Source: CAYTEH01 sp964436765 (GTDB lineage Bacteria > Patescibacteriota > Gracilibacteria > Peribacterales > Peribacteraceae). Taken from it: 29,033 nucleotides of DNA. The notes beneath the pieces were generated by a model. It was not told where the DNA came from. It did not search any database and saw only the letters and a list, made by a program, of their open reading frames with translations. This document shows positions 1 to 6,709 of the stretch, one piece after another. Each line of letters starts with the position of its first letter. The first letter of the stretch is position 1. The stretch spans positions 1 to 29,033 of the forward strand of contig CAYTEH010000017.1 in the NCBI GenBank assembly GCA_964436765.1, given 5' to 3'. The position numbers and the translations under genes were made by a program.

Positions 1-2
1 TC

Positions 3-28
3 AAAAAAGGGCCCCGTGAGGCCCTTTT
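3..28 (-). terminator. Rho-independent terminator of the 53-667 gene
   Basis: A perfect 9-bp stem (AAAAGGGCC with GGCCCTTTT) surrounds a 6-base loop. On the minus strand it runs into a tract of six U, about 25 bases after the stop codon of the minus-strand gene at 53-667. Confidence 0.85.
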
Positions 29-52
29 CTGTTTCCTTCCTTTCTCTCTGGG

Positions 53-667
53 TTACTGGGCGGCCGAACTCTGCTCGTCATCGCGCATCTTCATCATGAA
101 CCCGGGGCGGGCGGGAAGCTCGATCCCCTTCTCTGTCGCAATCTCCTCGATCGTCTTGCCGCTGTCGAATGCGGCACGGAGTTCTTCCTCCGTCATGCCG
201 AGTGTTTCGGCGAGTTTCTCCGGACCGGGTCCGCGCATGTGCCCGTGTCCACGCCCGCGGCCCCTGCCGACGTGCATCATCATGCCCATCTCTTTCAGAC
301 CGGGATGAGCGGCCATGTACGCCTCCATGGCGGCACGCATGTCTTCATGCGCCTTCTGCACGGCCTCCTGGCGTTCCGTCTCGTCGGTGATGGACGCGGC
401 GGCGGCCAGAGCCGCGCGGTGCGTCTGGGTGGCGGCCTTCCGGGAAGCGATCAGATCATCGATGTTCGCAAGGAACGCGTCGTCGCGTGCGATCATCTGC
501 TGGATGTCCTCCTGGGTGAAGGTGCGCTGCTCGCGCATCATGAACGGCGGGTGAGACGGAACGGCGCCCGTGGAGGATGCAGAGCCCCCGGTGACCTGGG
601 CGAACGCGGGGATCGCCAGGGCGACCGCGAGGCCGGACGCCGCGCCTGTGATGAATTTCTTGTTCAT
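53..667 (-). CDS. Secreted His/Met-rich helical protein, CpxP/Spy-like in style
   Basis: The protein has 204 residues. The start was placed at the ATG at 667 because it opens directly on a signal peptide (MNKKFITGAASG..., cleavage near AFA-Q, about residue 23); the in-frame upstream ATG would only add residues encoded by the leader. The mature part is mostly amphipathic helix (about 50-135). It is followed by a loop rich in Met, His, Arg and Gly (about 140-160, MGMMMHVGRGRGRGHGHM), which could bind metal. The C-terminus holds a helical motif, LGMTEEELRAAFDSGKTIEE, of a kind seen in several small secreted proteins. Its size, export signal, helical content and Met/His content recall the periplasmic stress proteins Spy and CpxP, but no LTxxQ motif is clear, so this is an analogy only. 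A direct-repeat operator lies upstream. Confidence 0.8.
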   Translation of the reverse strand: MNKKFITGAASGLAVALAIPAFAQVTGGSASSTGAVPSHPPFMMREQRTFTQEDIQQMIARDDAFLANIDDLIASRKAATQTHRAALAAAASITDETERQEAVQKAHEDMRAAMEAYMAAHPGLKEMGMMMHVGRGRGRGHGHMRGPGPEKLAETLGMTEEELRAAFDSGKTIEEIATEKGIELPARPGFMMKMRDDEQSSAAQ

Positions 668-709
668 GGTGTATGGGGTAAAAAAGAAGTAAAAGTCGCG
701 ACAAGGCAC

Positions 710-741
710 ACTCTACGGACGGCGCGTTAAGATATGGTTAA
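710..741 (-). promoter_or_regulatory. Promoter with TTAA-type direct-repeat operator (site A)
   Basis: Read on the minus strand: TTAACC, 5 bases (ATATC), TTAACG, 9 bases, then TAGAGT as a -10 hexamer at 710-715. The 11-base repeat period and the 9-base distance to the -10 match the sites before the HtrA gene (22546-22576) and the cupredoxin gene (23984-24015). The repeat takes the place of a normal -35, as activator sites do. The predicted leader is about 36 bases and pyrimidine-rich near the ATG. Confidence 0.55.
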
Positions 742-815
742 AGGTGCTGGTTCCATAATTTCTCGGCTGCTTGAATGCCACAAAAATGGCCATATATAGG
801 GGAAAACAGGATTTA

Positions 816-843
816 TTGACATAACTCATAAATAATATATTTT
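816..843 (+). promoter_or_regulatory. Promoter of the 850 gene, leaderless layout
   Basis: TTGACA (816-821), 16 bases, TATTTT (838-843), then 6 bases to the ATG at 850. Transcription would begin at or next to the start codon. The region is AT-rich, unlike the surrounding coding sequence. Confidence 0.65.
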
Positions 844-849
844 GTCATT

Positions 850-1218
850 ATGACCAATCGATATCTGTCCGGCGACGGCAAGACCGAAATGCTGATTGAT
901 GGAAGCAAAGCATCCATCATGAAGGCCGGAACCACGGAGGTTCTTGCGACAGTGGAGCTGCGCGGTGAGGTTGTGGCCGCGGCCATCTCCAATAACCGCC
1001 GGTATGTTGCTGCGGCGCTTCAAGTCATGCTCGGGACCGACATCTACCAATACAAGCAAGGTAGTGATGGCCGGTGGGATATGGGCATGCTGGAGAGAGG
1101 ACTCAAAAAGGAACCTGCGTCACTGACCTGGGAAGAGGGTGATGATCCGCGCTACCCGCCGGTTGAATTGAAGGTGACGGAAAAAGATGGCGCGACACGC
1201 GTAATCCAGCAGAAATAA
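850..1218 (+). CDS. Hypothetical small cytoplasmic protein
   Basis: The protein has 122 residues, with no signal peptide and no membrane segment. I do not recognise the family. The sequence alternates short beta-type stretches (STVEL/GEVVAAAISNN-like, then a VELKVTEKDG segment near the end) with charged turns, which suggests a compact mostly-beta fold. The start is well fixed: a good promoter (TTGACA/TATTTT) ends 6 bases before this ATG, so the mRNA probably lacks a leader. It is transcribed divergently from the His/Met-rich secreted protein and stands before the DUF1761 gene, which has its own promoter. Reality of the gene is supported by the promoter and by GC-rich third positions; function is unknown. 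Confidence 0.7.
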   Translation: MTNRYLSGDGKTEMLIDGSKASIMKAGTTEVLATVELRGEVVAAAISNNRRYVAAALQVMLGTDIYQYKQGSDGRWDMGMLERGLKKEPASLTWEEGDDPRYPPVELKVTEKDGATRVIQQK

Positions 1219-1226
1219 CTGCCGTC

Positions 1227-1255
1227 TGGAAAGCAAAACCGCGCATCTGTACACT
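1227..1255 (+). promoter_or_regulatory. Promoter of the DUF1761 gene
   Basis: TGGAAA (1227-1232), 17 bases, TACACT (1250-1255). It leaves a leader of about 20 bases, almost all C and T just before the ATG at 1281. TACACT recurs as the -10 hexamer at 3016 (minus) and 7568. Confidence 0.5.
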
Positions 1256-1280
1256 TCACTTTAATTTCCCCCATTTTTTC

Positions 1281-1712
1281 ATGCAACCCGCAGTTCCCGT
1301 CAACCCGCTCGCGATCCTGCTGTGCGTGATCGCATCCGTCGTCATCGGTTCCCTCTGGTACGGCCCCTTCTTCGGCAAGCAATGGATGAAGATCGTCGGC
1401 ATCGAGATGCCCAAGACCATGACCCCGAAAGTCAAAAAAATGATGATGAAGAGCTACGGAATCCAGATCGTGGGCTCCATCGTGATGGCCTTCGTCATGG
1501 CCCACTCGATGGTGTTCGCCATGGCCTACCTCGGCATCACGGGCGTCAGCGCCGGTCTGCAGGGAGGCTTCTGGAACTGGCTCGGCTTCGTGGCCCCCGT
1601 GCTGCTGGGCCCCGTCATTTGGGAGGGCAAGCCCTGGAAGCTCTGGTTCATCAATGCGGGGTACCATCTCGTGAACCTGTGCGTCATGGGCGTGATCATC
1701 GCGGTGATGTGA
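1281..1712 (+). CDS. DUF1761 family membrane protein
   Basis: The protein has 143 residues and four predicted membrane helices (about 8-28, 58-80, 82-112 and 120-142). The first helix ends in a GSLWYGPFFGKQWMK segment, the hallmark of DUF1761, where a Trp-Tyr-Gly/Pro motif follows the first membrane span. Length and topology fit that family, whose function is not established. A Lys/Met-rich cytoplasmic loop (about 45-57) separates helices 1 and 2. The gene has its own promoter and a strong terminator, so it is monocistronic. There is no Shine-Dalgarno motif; the ATG follows a run of C and T. Confidence 0.85.
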   Translation: MQPAVPVNPLAILLCVIASVVIGSLWYGPFFGKQWMKIVGIEMPKTMTPKVKKMMMKSYGIQIVGSIVMAFVMAHSMVFAMAYLGITGVSAGLQGGFWNWLGFVAPVLLGPVIWEGKPWKLWFINAGYHLVNLCVMGVIIAVM

Positions 1713-1728
1713 ACGCTGCAAGCAACAG

Positions 1729-1760
1729 AAAAGAGCGCTCCGCGACGGGCGCTCTTTTTT
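1729..1760. terminator. Bidirectional rho-independent terminator
   Basis: A 10-bp stem (AAAAGAGCGC with GCGCTCTTTT) has U-rich tracts on both strands. It serves the DUF1761 gene ending at 1712 (plus) and the small secreted protein gene ending at 1764 (minus). Confidence 0.85.
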
Positions 1761-1763
1761 CGT

Positions 1764-2087
1764 TTAGTGCGGGCAGTTGAGCGCCTTGCGCCAGCCGGCG
1801 TCCGTCGCTTCTTTCTCGGTGCAGAACATGCGCTCGCCGGGGGCGTCGATCTTGGTCTGGCCGTAATTGGGGCAACCGGGCACGTGATATATTTTTTCCT
1901 TCTTCGCAGACACGTTCCCCTTGATGACGCACGCGGCCTGGGACGCAGACTTGGATGACGGCTTCTTCCGGCACGTGCCGCTCTGGAGCACGTATCCGGT
2001 TTTGCATGCGGGCGCGGCGGCGGCAGCGAGAGGCAGCGCGCCGAGCGACGTGATGATCAGGGAGAGGGCAAGGAGTTTGGTCTTCAT
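1764..2087 (-). CDS. Small secreted protein with a C-terminal 'sunset'-type domain
   Basis: The protein has 107 residues. The start is the ATG at 2087, which opens on a clear signal peptide (MKTKLLALSLIITS..., Ala-rich cleavage region near residue 28). An in-frame extension to 2147 would overlap the methyltransferase and spoil the signal peptide. The mature protein has a short CKTGYVLQSGTCRKK segment, a Ser/Lys linker and a C-terminal domain of about 45 residues with the pattern C-x-IKGN...KIYHVPGCPNY...GERMFC..EEA..AGW. That pattern matches the 'sunset' domain found at the C-terminus of secreted nucleases and other small exported proteins; its exact job is unclear. Cysteines at both ends suggest disulfides or a metal site. 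Confidence 0.8.
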   Translation of the reverse strand: MKTKLLALSLIITSLGALPLAAAAAPACKTGYVLQSGTCRKKPSSKSASQAACVIKGNVSAKKEKIYHVPGCPNYGQTKIDAPGERMFCTEKEATDAGWRKALNCPH

Positions 2088-2119
2088 ACGCGGCGTCGTC
2101 GAACACAGATACGAACATG

Positions 2120-2147
2120 ATGATACAGAGCTGCAGATGTCAGGCAA
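2120..2147 (-). promoter_or_regulatory. Candidate promoter of the small secreted protein
   Basis: On the minus strand: TTGCCT (2142-2147), 16 bases, TATCAT (2120-2125). It overlaps the last codons of the methyltransferase gene and would give a leader of about 26 bases. Confidence 0.4.
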
Positions 2148-3009
2148 ACCGCACTTTCGCCGTCACGCCCGTGCTCAGTTCCCTGCCCTCGGCCGACCGG
2201 AGGATGAGCTCATCGGCCGTGACGGTGAACGATGCGTTGAGCTTCATGGTGTGCAGAATGCCGGTGAGGAGCCGGTGGAAGCTGTCGGCGGTATCGTGCT
2301 GCGCGTACCCGTTGAGCAGCAGAAAACAGGGACGATCACTCAGGAGCGCCGCACAGTGTTCCAGCAGGGGCGCAAGGTCGCGTTCGACCCTCCATGTTTT
2401 CCCCGTGGGCGCATGCCCGTACGCGGGCGGGTCGAGCAGGATCGCATCGTAGGTGTTCCCGCGCCGCCGTTCGCGCGCGGCGAACGTGAGGGCGTCATCG
2501 AGAATCCATCGCACTGCATCGCCCGGCAGATGATTCTGCTTCGCATTTTCTTTCGCCCATGCGATCGCGGGTTTCGACGCATCTACGTGCGTCACCTTGT
2601 GACCGTCCTTCGCGAGCGCCACGGTGGCACCGCCGGTGTACGCGAACAGGTTGAGAACGGAGAGAGCGCGGCCCGACGCCTTCGCCTGCGCACGCATCCA
2701 CTGCCAATTCTGGACCTGTTCCGGGAACACGCCCGTGTGCTTGTACGGCGCGAGCCGGACGATCAATTGCAGATCGTCGAACGTGACCAGCCACTGCTCC
2801 GGCATGGGTGTCACCCTGAGCGTAGTCGAAGGGCGCCACTCCCCTTTCCCCTTCTCGCCGTCATAGATCGCATCGGGGGCGTCCCAGGTCGCCGTGGGCG
2901 ATTCCGAACCGAACGCCGTGGGATCGGGACGGACGAGCCGGTACGGGCCCCATTGCTCCAGGCGCCTGCCCTGGCAGAAGTCGATGAGAGAGTAGGAATC
3001 CTGAATCAT
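2140..3009 (-). CDS. Class I SAM-dependent methyltransferase, RlmI/RlmK (COG1092) type
   Basis: The protein has 289 residues. The start at 3009 was chosen because a TACACT hexamer lies 6 bases upstream, matching the leaderless pattern of the window; longer versions to 3120 would run through the divergent promoter. SAM-binding motif I is LNLFAYTGGATVALAKDG (about 138-155). An acidic residue after the next strand (VDAS) should hold the ribose, and motif IV is ILLDPPAYGH (about 212-221), the DPP[F/Y] catalytic loop of base methyltransferases. This family includes 23S rRNA cytosine methyltransferases, so an rRNA target is likely but not shown. The usual N-terminal PUA domain is absent or much reduced. 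A dispersed repeat contributes an in-frame stretch, PSTTLRVTPM, before the Rossmann core. Confidence 0.85.
   Translation of the reverse strand: MIQDSYSLIDFCQGRRLEQWGPYRLVRPDPTAFGSESPTATWDAPDAIYDGEKGKGEWRPSTTLRVTPMPEQWLVTFDDLQLIVRLAPYKHTGVFPEQVQNWQWMRAQAKASGRALSVLNLFAYTGGATVALAKDGHKVTHVDASKPAIAWAKENAKQNHLPGDAVRWILDDALTFAARERRRGNTYDAILLDPPAYGHAPTGKTWRVERDLAPLLEHCAALLSDRPCFLLLNGYAQHDTADSFHRLLTGILHTMKLNASFTVTADELILRSAEGRELSTGVTAKVRFA
2806..2838. repeat. Dispersed repeat inside the methyltransferase gene
   Basis: The bases around GTGTCACCCTGAGCGTAGTC followed by GAAGGGC resemble the dispersed element with a CCTTCGACnnnGCTCAGG core seen intact at 10515-10571. Here it lies within codons and adds about ten residues without breaking the frame. 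Confidence 0.6.
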
Positions 3010-3015
3010 GAACAC

Positions 3016-3021
3016 AGTGTA
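3016..3021 (-). promoter_or_regulatory. -10 hexamer of the methyltransferase gene
   Basis: TACACT on the minus strand, 6 bases before the ATG at 3009. No good -35 is visible at 17 bases, so confidence is limited. Confidence 0.45.
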
Positions 3022-3104
3022 GAGGATGCGGAATGTCATGGTGAGGCGCCCGGACATCGATGGTTCAAACTTCCTCACCATGACAATAGGGCCTCGAACC
3101 GTGC

Positions 3105-3110
3105 TATTCT
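3105..3110 (+). promoter_or_regulatory. Extended -10 of the flavoprotein gene
   Basis: TGC-TATTCT is an extended -10 (TG one base before the hexamer), 8 bases before the ATG at 3119. An ATGACA at 3080-3085 may serve as a -35, with a rather long spacer of 19. Confidence 0.5.
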
Positions 3111-3118
3111 GCTTCCAC

Positions 3119-4420
3119 ATGCGATCATTGAATACCTATGACGTCGCCGTGATCGGCGGCGGACCGGCGGGCATGATGGCCGCGGGCCGTGCGGCCGAGC
3201 GGGGCTTGCGCGTGATCCTCATCGAAAAAAACCCGGGTCTCGGCGAAAAACTGCTCATCACCGGCGGCGGGCGCTGCAACATCCTCAACGCCGAGTTCGA
3301 CGCGCGCAGACTCACCGAAAAGTACGGCAAGAAAGGAAAAACCCTCTTCTCGGTGTTCTCGCAGTTCGACGCCCAGACGGCGTGGGATTTTTTCGAGGCC
3401 CGCGGACTCGCGCTGAAGGTGGAAGCGGAGAAGCGCGCGTTCCCCGTGACGGACAATGCCGCCGACGTGCATCGCGTGATGGTCGGCTATATGACGGAGC
3501 ACGGCGTGACCGTGATGACGGGCAACCCGGTGAAAAAGCTCGAGGCGGCCGCCGGACGCATCACGAAGATCGTCTGTGCCAAGGGAAGCGTGACGGCGAC
3601 GCACGTGATCCTCGCCGTCGGCGGGAAATCGCACCCCGAAACCGGTTCCACCGGCGACGGTTTTCCATGGCTCCGGGACCTCGGCCACACGGTCGTCGAA
3701 CCCGATCCGGCGCTGGTGCCCGTCACGCTTGCGGACCCGTGGGTGAAGAAGGTCGCGGGCATCAGCCTGAAAAGCGCGAAGCTCACCGTGATGCAGGACG
3801 GGAAACAACACGACGCGCGCGCCGGCAAAATGATCTTCACGCACACGGGAATCAGCGGCCCGCTGGTGCTGAACATGAGCAAGGGAATAGGGCAGCTGCT
3901 CAAGCAGGGAGAAGTGACACTCGCGCTGGACCTCTTCCCGTCGCAGGATGCCGGCTCGCTCGACCGCACGCTGCAATCGCTCTTTGAGGCCGGACGAAAC
4001 AGGATGATCAGAAATTCCGTCGGCGACATTGTGCAGCCGCGGCTGGGGCAGGCGCTGCTTGCGATGACATCCATCGATACGTCGAAGCCGCTCAATCAGC
4101 TGAGCCGCGACGAGCGGATGGCGTTCGTGCGGCTGCTGAAGCACGTACCGATGACCGTGAAAGGCCTGCTCGGCCCCGAGGATGCGATCGTCACGGGCGG
4201 CGGCGTGGCCTTGAAAGAAGTGGAGTTCAAGACGATGAACTCCAAACTGGTCAGCAACCTCTCGTTCGCCGGCGATATCCTCGATTTCGACCGGCCGTCG
4301 GGCGGCTTCAGCCTGCAGATCTGCTGGACGACCGGCTACGTGGCGGGCGATGCGGCGCTGCGCCGGCCGTCACGTATTGCGATTAGAAAAATAAGGAAGT
4401 CAACACTATTGATGTCATAA
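3119..4420 (+). CDS. FAD-dependent oxidoreductase, BaiN/HI0933 family
   Basis: The protein has 433 residues, the normal size for the family. The start is the ATG at 3119, right before the dinucleotide-binding fold; upstream in-frame ATGs would translate the promoter. FAD contacts are visible: YDVAVIGGGPAGMMAAGRAA (about 6-25, the GxGxxG fold), an acidic end of strand 2 (LIEKN), the family signature GGGRCNILNAE (about 49-59), and a C-terminal GDILDFDRPSGGFSLQICWT that closes the flavin site. Members are called 'NAD(P)/FAD-dependent oxidoreductase' or 'aminoacetone oxidase family'; substrates are mostly unknown, and BaiN acts on bile acids. It is divergent from the methyltransferase, with start codons 109 bases apart. 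No terminator follows; the next gene begins 55 bases later. Confidence 0.9.
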   Translation: MRSLNTYDVAVIGGGPAGMMAAGRAAERGLRVILIEKNPGLGEKLLITGGGRCNILNAEFDARRLTEKYGKKGKTLFSVFSQFDAQTAWDFFEARGLALKVEAEKRAFPVTDNAADVHRVMVGYMTEHGVTVMTGNPVKKLEAAAGRITKIVCAKGSVTATHVILAVGGKSHPETGSTGDGFPWLRDLGHTVVEPDPALVPVTLADPWVKKVAGISLKSAKLTVMQDGKQHDARAGKMIFTHTGISGPLVLNMSKGIGQLLKQGEVTLALDLFPSQDAGSLDRTLQSLFEAGRNRMIRNSVGDIVQPRLGQALLAMTSIDTSKPLNQLSRDERMAFVRLLKHVPMTVKGLLGPEDAIVTGGGVALKEVEFKTMNSKLVSNLSFAGDILDFDRPSGGFSLQICWTTGYVAGDAALRRPSRIAIRKIRKSTLLMS

Positions 4421-4439
4421 AAGAGGGACCGCAAACGTC

Positions 4440-4445
4440 TATATA
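4440..4445 (+). promoter_or_regulatory. Possible -10 of the surface-protein gene
   Basis: TATATA lies 30 bases before the ATG at 4476, without a convincing -35. The stretch between is a C/T-rich leader with eight T in a row and no Shine-Dalgarno motif. Confidence 0.3.
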
Positions 4446-4475
4446 GGTGAGACTTTTTTTTCCCTTCTACCGACC

Positions 4476-5915
4476 ATGACCTACCCCCCCTCTTTTTTCC
4501 AGCTGCGGAAAGCGACGAGCATCATTGCGACGGTCGCGCTCCTCTCGCTGCAGTCGGCACCATTGCTGCTCGCACAGAGCAATCAGGACATGGTTATAGA
4601 CACCTCCGCAAGCACGACGACCAACATGGTGATCAATGCGACATCGGGCAATACCACTGTGATCGAACAAACGGGGGCGGGAAATGCGGAGGCAAACGTG
4701 ACCGGCGTGAGCGTCACGAACGTCGAGAGCGTCATTGATGCACTCTCCGAAAACATGCTTGATGCCGTGCAGGAGTCGGACGGGTCCAATCAGGTCAACC
4801 AAAACATGAATGTGGCAGCCGACGCCGATACGGACGTGGGCAGCGTCATCAACGCCGATTCGGGCAACGATACGGCCATCATCCAAACGGGCGGCGGCAA
4901 CGCCGACGCAAACGTGGACGTCACGAGCATCACCGATGTCATCAGCGATATCACCGCCGATTCCATCAACGATATCGATCTGATGCAGCAGGCAGGCGGA
5001 GGCGGAGGTGGTGGGGGCCAGGTGAACCAGAACATCGACGTGGAAGCTGATGCCGATACGGACGTGCATGCGGTCATCAATGCCGATTCGGGCAATAATA
5101 CCCTCATCATCCAGACCGGCAGTGGCAACCAGGTTGCCAACGTCGATGCCGACGCCGTCACAAACGTCCATGTATGCATCGATGCCTCGGCAGTGAACAA
5201 CATCACCATCGTGCAATCAAACAACGGATCGGCCGATCTGGACGCCGATAACGATGCGACTCCCGGCACCGACTGCGTCGCGCAGGGGCCCGGGGGAGGC
5301 AGCAGCTCCTCGGGTGGCGGCGGTGGCGGAGGTAACTCCAGCTCGTCGAGCTCCGGCGGGGGTGGCGGAGGCGGCTCCAGTTCGTCAAGTTCCGGCGGGG
5401 GTGGCGGAGGCGGCAATTCCAGTTCGTCGAGCTCCGGCGGCTCCAGCAGCAGCGGCCAGGGCGGAGGAGGCAATTCCAGCAGTTCAAGTTCCGGCGGCGG
5501 CGGTCCGGCGAGCTCCTCCTCGTCATCGTCCACCAGCGTCCTTGGTGATCAGGGCGGTGGTGGTGGCGGAGGAGGTGGTGGTGGCGGAGGTGGCGGAGGT
5601 GGCGGCGGAGGAGGTGGCACCGGTCCCGGCGGAAGCGGCCAGAATCCAGATAACGTGACGGGCGGTGGCACGGGACCCGGCGGAGGTGGCGGAGGCGGAG
5701 GCCCGGGTGGTGGTGGCAGCGGCGGCACGCCTCCCCCCTCCCAGGGTGGCGGCACGCCCGAGACTCCCGTTCCGCCGCCGTCCTTCGGCGGAGGCCCGGT
5801 GATCCCCGAGCAGCTCCCGAACGCAGGCGCCGGCGATGCGTCCGCCTTCCCGTTCCTGACGCTCGCACACTTCCCCGAAACGGAGGAGCGGCGCAGGGAA
5901 AGGGAAGAAGAGTAA
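4476..5915 (+). CDS. Sortase-anchored surface protein with curlin-like repeats and Gly/Ser-rich stalk
   Basis: The protein has 479 residues. A signal peptide covers about 1-33. Three repeats of about 70-75 residues follow (starting near 50, 122 and 198), each with VINA[DT]SGN..., then QTGxGNxxANV, then a VTNV/ITDV stretch. The Q-x-G-x-G-N-x-A core resembles the curlin repeat of amyloid-forming CsgA/CsgB, so a stacked beta structure is plausible. Two cysteines (234, 267) could form a disulfide. Residues 272-430 are low-complexity Gly and Ser with many Gly runs, a likely extended stalk. The C-terminus has LPNAG (447-451), a short hydrophobic stretch and an Arg-rich tail, which reads as a sortase signal, although the hydrophobic part is much shorter than usual. 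The sortase gene begins 16 bases downstream, probably in the same operon. Binding partner and fibre formation are inferred. Confidence 0.85.
   Translation: MTYPPSFFQLRKATSIIATVALLSLQSAPLLLAQSNQDMVIDTSASTTTNMVINATSGNTTVIEQTGAGNAEANVTGVSVTNVESVIDALSENMLDAVQESDGSNQVNQNMNVAADADTDVGSVINADSGNDTAIIQTGGGNADANVDVTSITDVISDITADSINDIDLMQQAGGGGGGGGQVNQNIDVEADADTDVHAVINADSGNNTLIIQTGSGNQVANVDADAVTNVHVCIDASAVNNITIVQSNNGSADLDADNDATPGTDCVAQGPGGGSSSSGGGGGGGNSSSSSSGGGGGGGSSSSSSGGGGGGGNSSSSSSGGSSSSGQGGGGNSSSSSSGGGGPASSSSSSSTSVLGDQGGGGGGGGGGGGGGGGGGGGGGTGPGGSGQNPDNVTGGGTGPGGGGGGGGPGGGGSGGTPPPSQGGGTPETPVPPPSFGGGPVIPEQLPNAGAGDASAFPFLTLAHFPETEERRREREEE
5281..5735. repeat. Low-complexity Gly/Ser-coding tract (GGN-rich)
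   Basis: The tract is made of GGC/GGT/GGA triplets with interspersed Ser codon clusters and includes a long uninterrupted Gly-coding stretch at about 5551-5618. Such triplet tracts expand and contract by replication slippage in multiples of three, so stalk length could vary between strains. Confidence 0.75.
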
Positions 5916-5931
5916 CCTTCGTACACAGCAT

Positions 5932-6552
5932 ATGGACGATCACATGCTTCCTGAGCGGCGCAGATGGGCAGAGTATCTCTGGCCCGTCTGCGTCGTGTGT
6001 ATCGGGATCCTCGGACCGCACCTGATCCCGCATGTGCCTCCGTCCGCGCCCGCCGTGACGGTGGCCGAAACATCGTCCTCGTCGTCCGCGGCAGCGGTAC
6101 CGGTGCGGCTGCGCATCGCACGGCTGGAGATAGACGCGCCGATACTCCCCGTCGGCCTGACGGCCGCTCGCGCGATGGACATCCCCCGTGCGGCCAGCGA
6201 CGTGGGCTGGTACATCTTCAGCGCCCGCCCGGGCGAGCAGGGCAATGCGGTGCTCGCGGGGCACCTGGACGCGGTGGGCGGCAAAACGGGGGTGTTCTGG
6301 AACCTGAAAAATCTGAAGCAGGGCGACGTGGTGGACGTGATCCATGAAGACGGCACCGTGACGAACTTCCGGGTCCGCGGCGCGGAGGTGTACCCGTACA
6401 ACGATGCACCCATGGAGAAAATCTTCGGCACGTCCTCGGGCAGCTCACTCAACCTGATCACGTGCACAGGCACGTGGAACGGCACGGTCTATTCCAACCG
6501 CCTCGTCGTCTTCACCGACAAAACCGATACACCTGTCATCTCGCAACGCTGA
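5932..6552 (+). CDS. Sortase (class D/E/F-like cysteine transpeptidase)
   Basis: The protein has 206 residues. One N-terminal membrane helix (about 14-34) is followed by a Ser/Ala linker with SSSSS and then the sortase beta-barrel. The catalytic triad is complete: His111 in LAGHLD, Cys178 in LITCTG and Arg190 in SNRLVV. The GH[LV]D form of the His motif is typical of the shorter sortases of high-GC bacteria. Sortases cut LPxTG-like signals between T and G and join the protein to the cell wall or to a pilin. The gene follows 16 bases after a protein ending in LPNAG, and a second substrate with LPATG is at 19916. The first ATG is used here; an alternative in-frame ATG is four codons later. Confidence 0.92.
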   Translation: MDDHMLPERRRWAEYLWPVCVVCIGILGPHLIPHVPPSAPAVTVAETSSSSSAAAVPVRLRIARLEIDAPILPVGLTAARAMDIPRAASDVGWYIFSARPGEQGNAVLAGHLDAVGGKTGVFWNLKNLKQGDVVDVIHEDGTVTNFRVRGAEVYPYNDAPMEKIFGTSSGSSLNLITCTGTWNGTVYSNRLVVFTDKTDTPVISQR

Positions 6553-6669
6553 CGGCCCCGTGTCCTCCTGCGATGGACAAACACCCCGGAATCACGGCGG
6601 ACGCATTGACGGAACCGGAAAGGGGGCTCCGGATCACCGAATAATCCCCGGAAAATCCGTAAGGGTGTC

Positions 6670-6698
6670 TGGACAGGAATACCGGCCCGCAAAATACT
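6670..6698 (+). promoter_or_regulatory. Promoter of the CAP-domain gene
   Basis: TGGACA (6670-6675), 17 bases, AATACT (6693-6698), and then 11 bases to the ATG at 6710. It supports the short start over the in-frame ATG at 6560. Confidence 0.45.
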
Positions 6699-6709
6699 TG
6701 CTCCCCCGG

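Noticed and set aside
1921..3141. A 406-residue plus-strand open frame opposite the methyltransferase gene
   Set aside because: Shadow frame: the methyltransferase motifs (LNLFAYTGG, LLDPPAYGH) are on the minus strand.
4467..5533. Minus-strand open frames opposite the Gly/Ser-rich surface gene
   Set aside because: The Pro/Leu/Glu repeats are only the complement of Gly codons; the plus strand has signal peptide, repeats and sorting motif.
5281..5735. Possible CRISPR-like array in the GGN tract
   Set aside because: There are no constant repeats separated by unique spacers; the period is three bases and codes for Gly and Ser.
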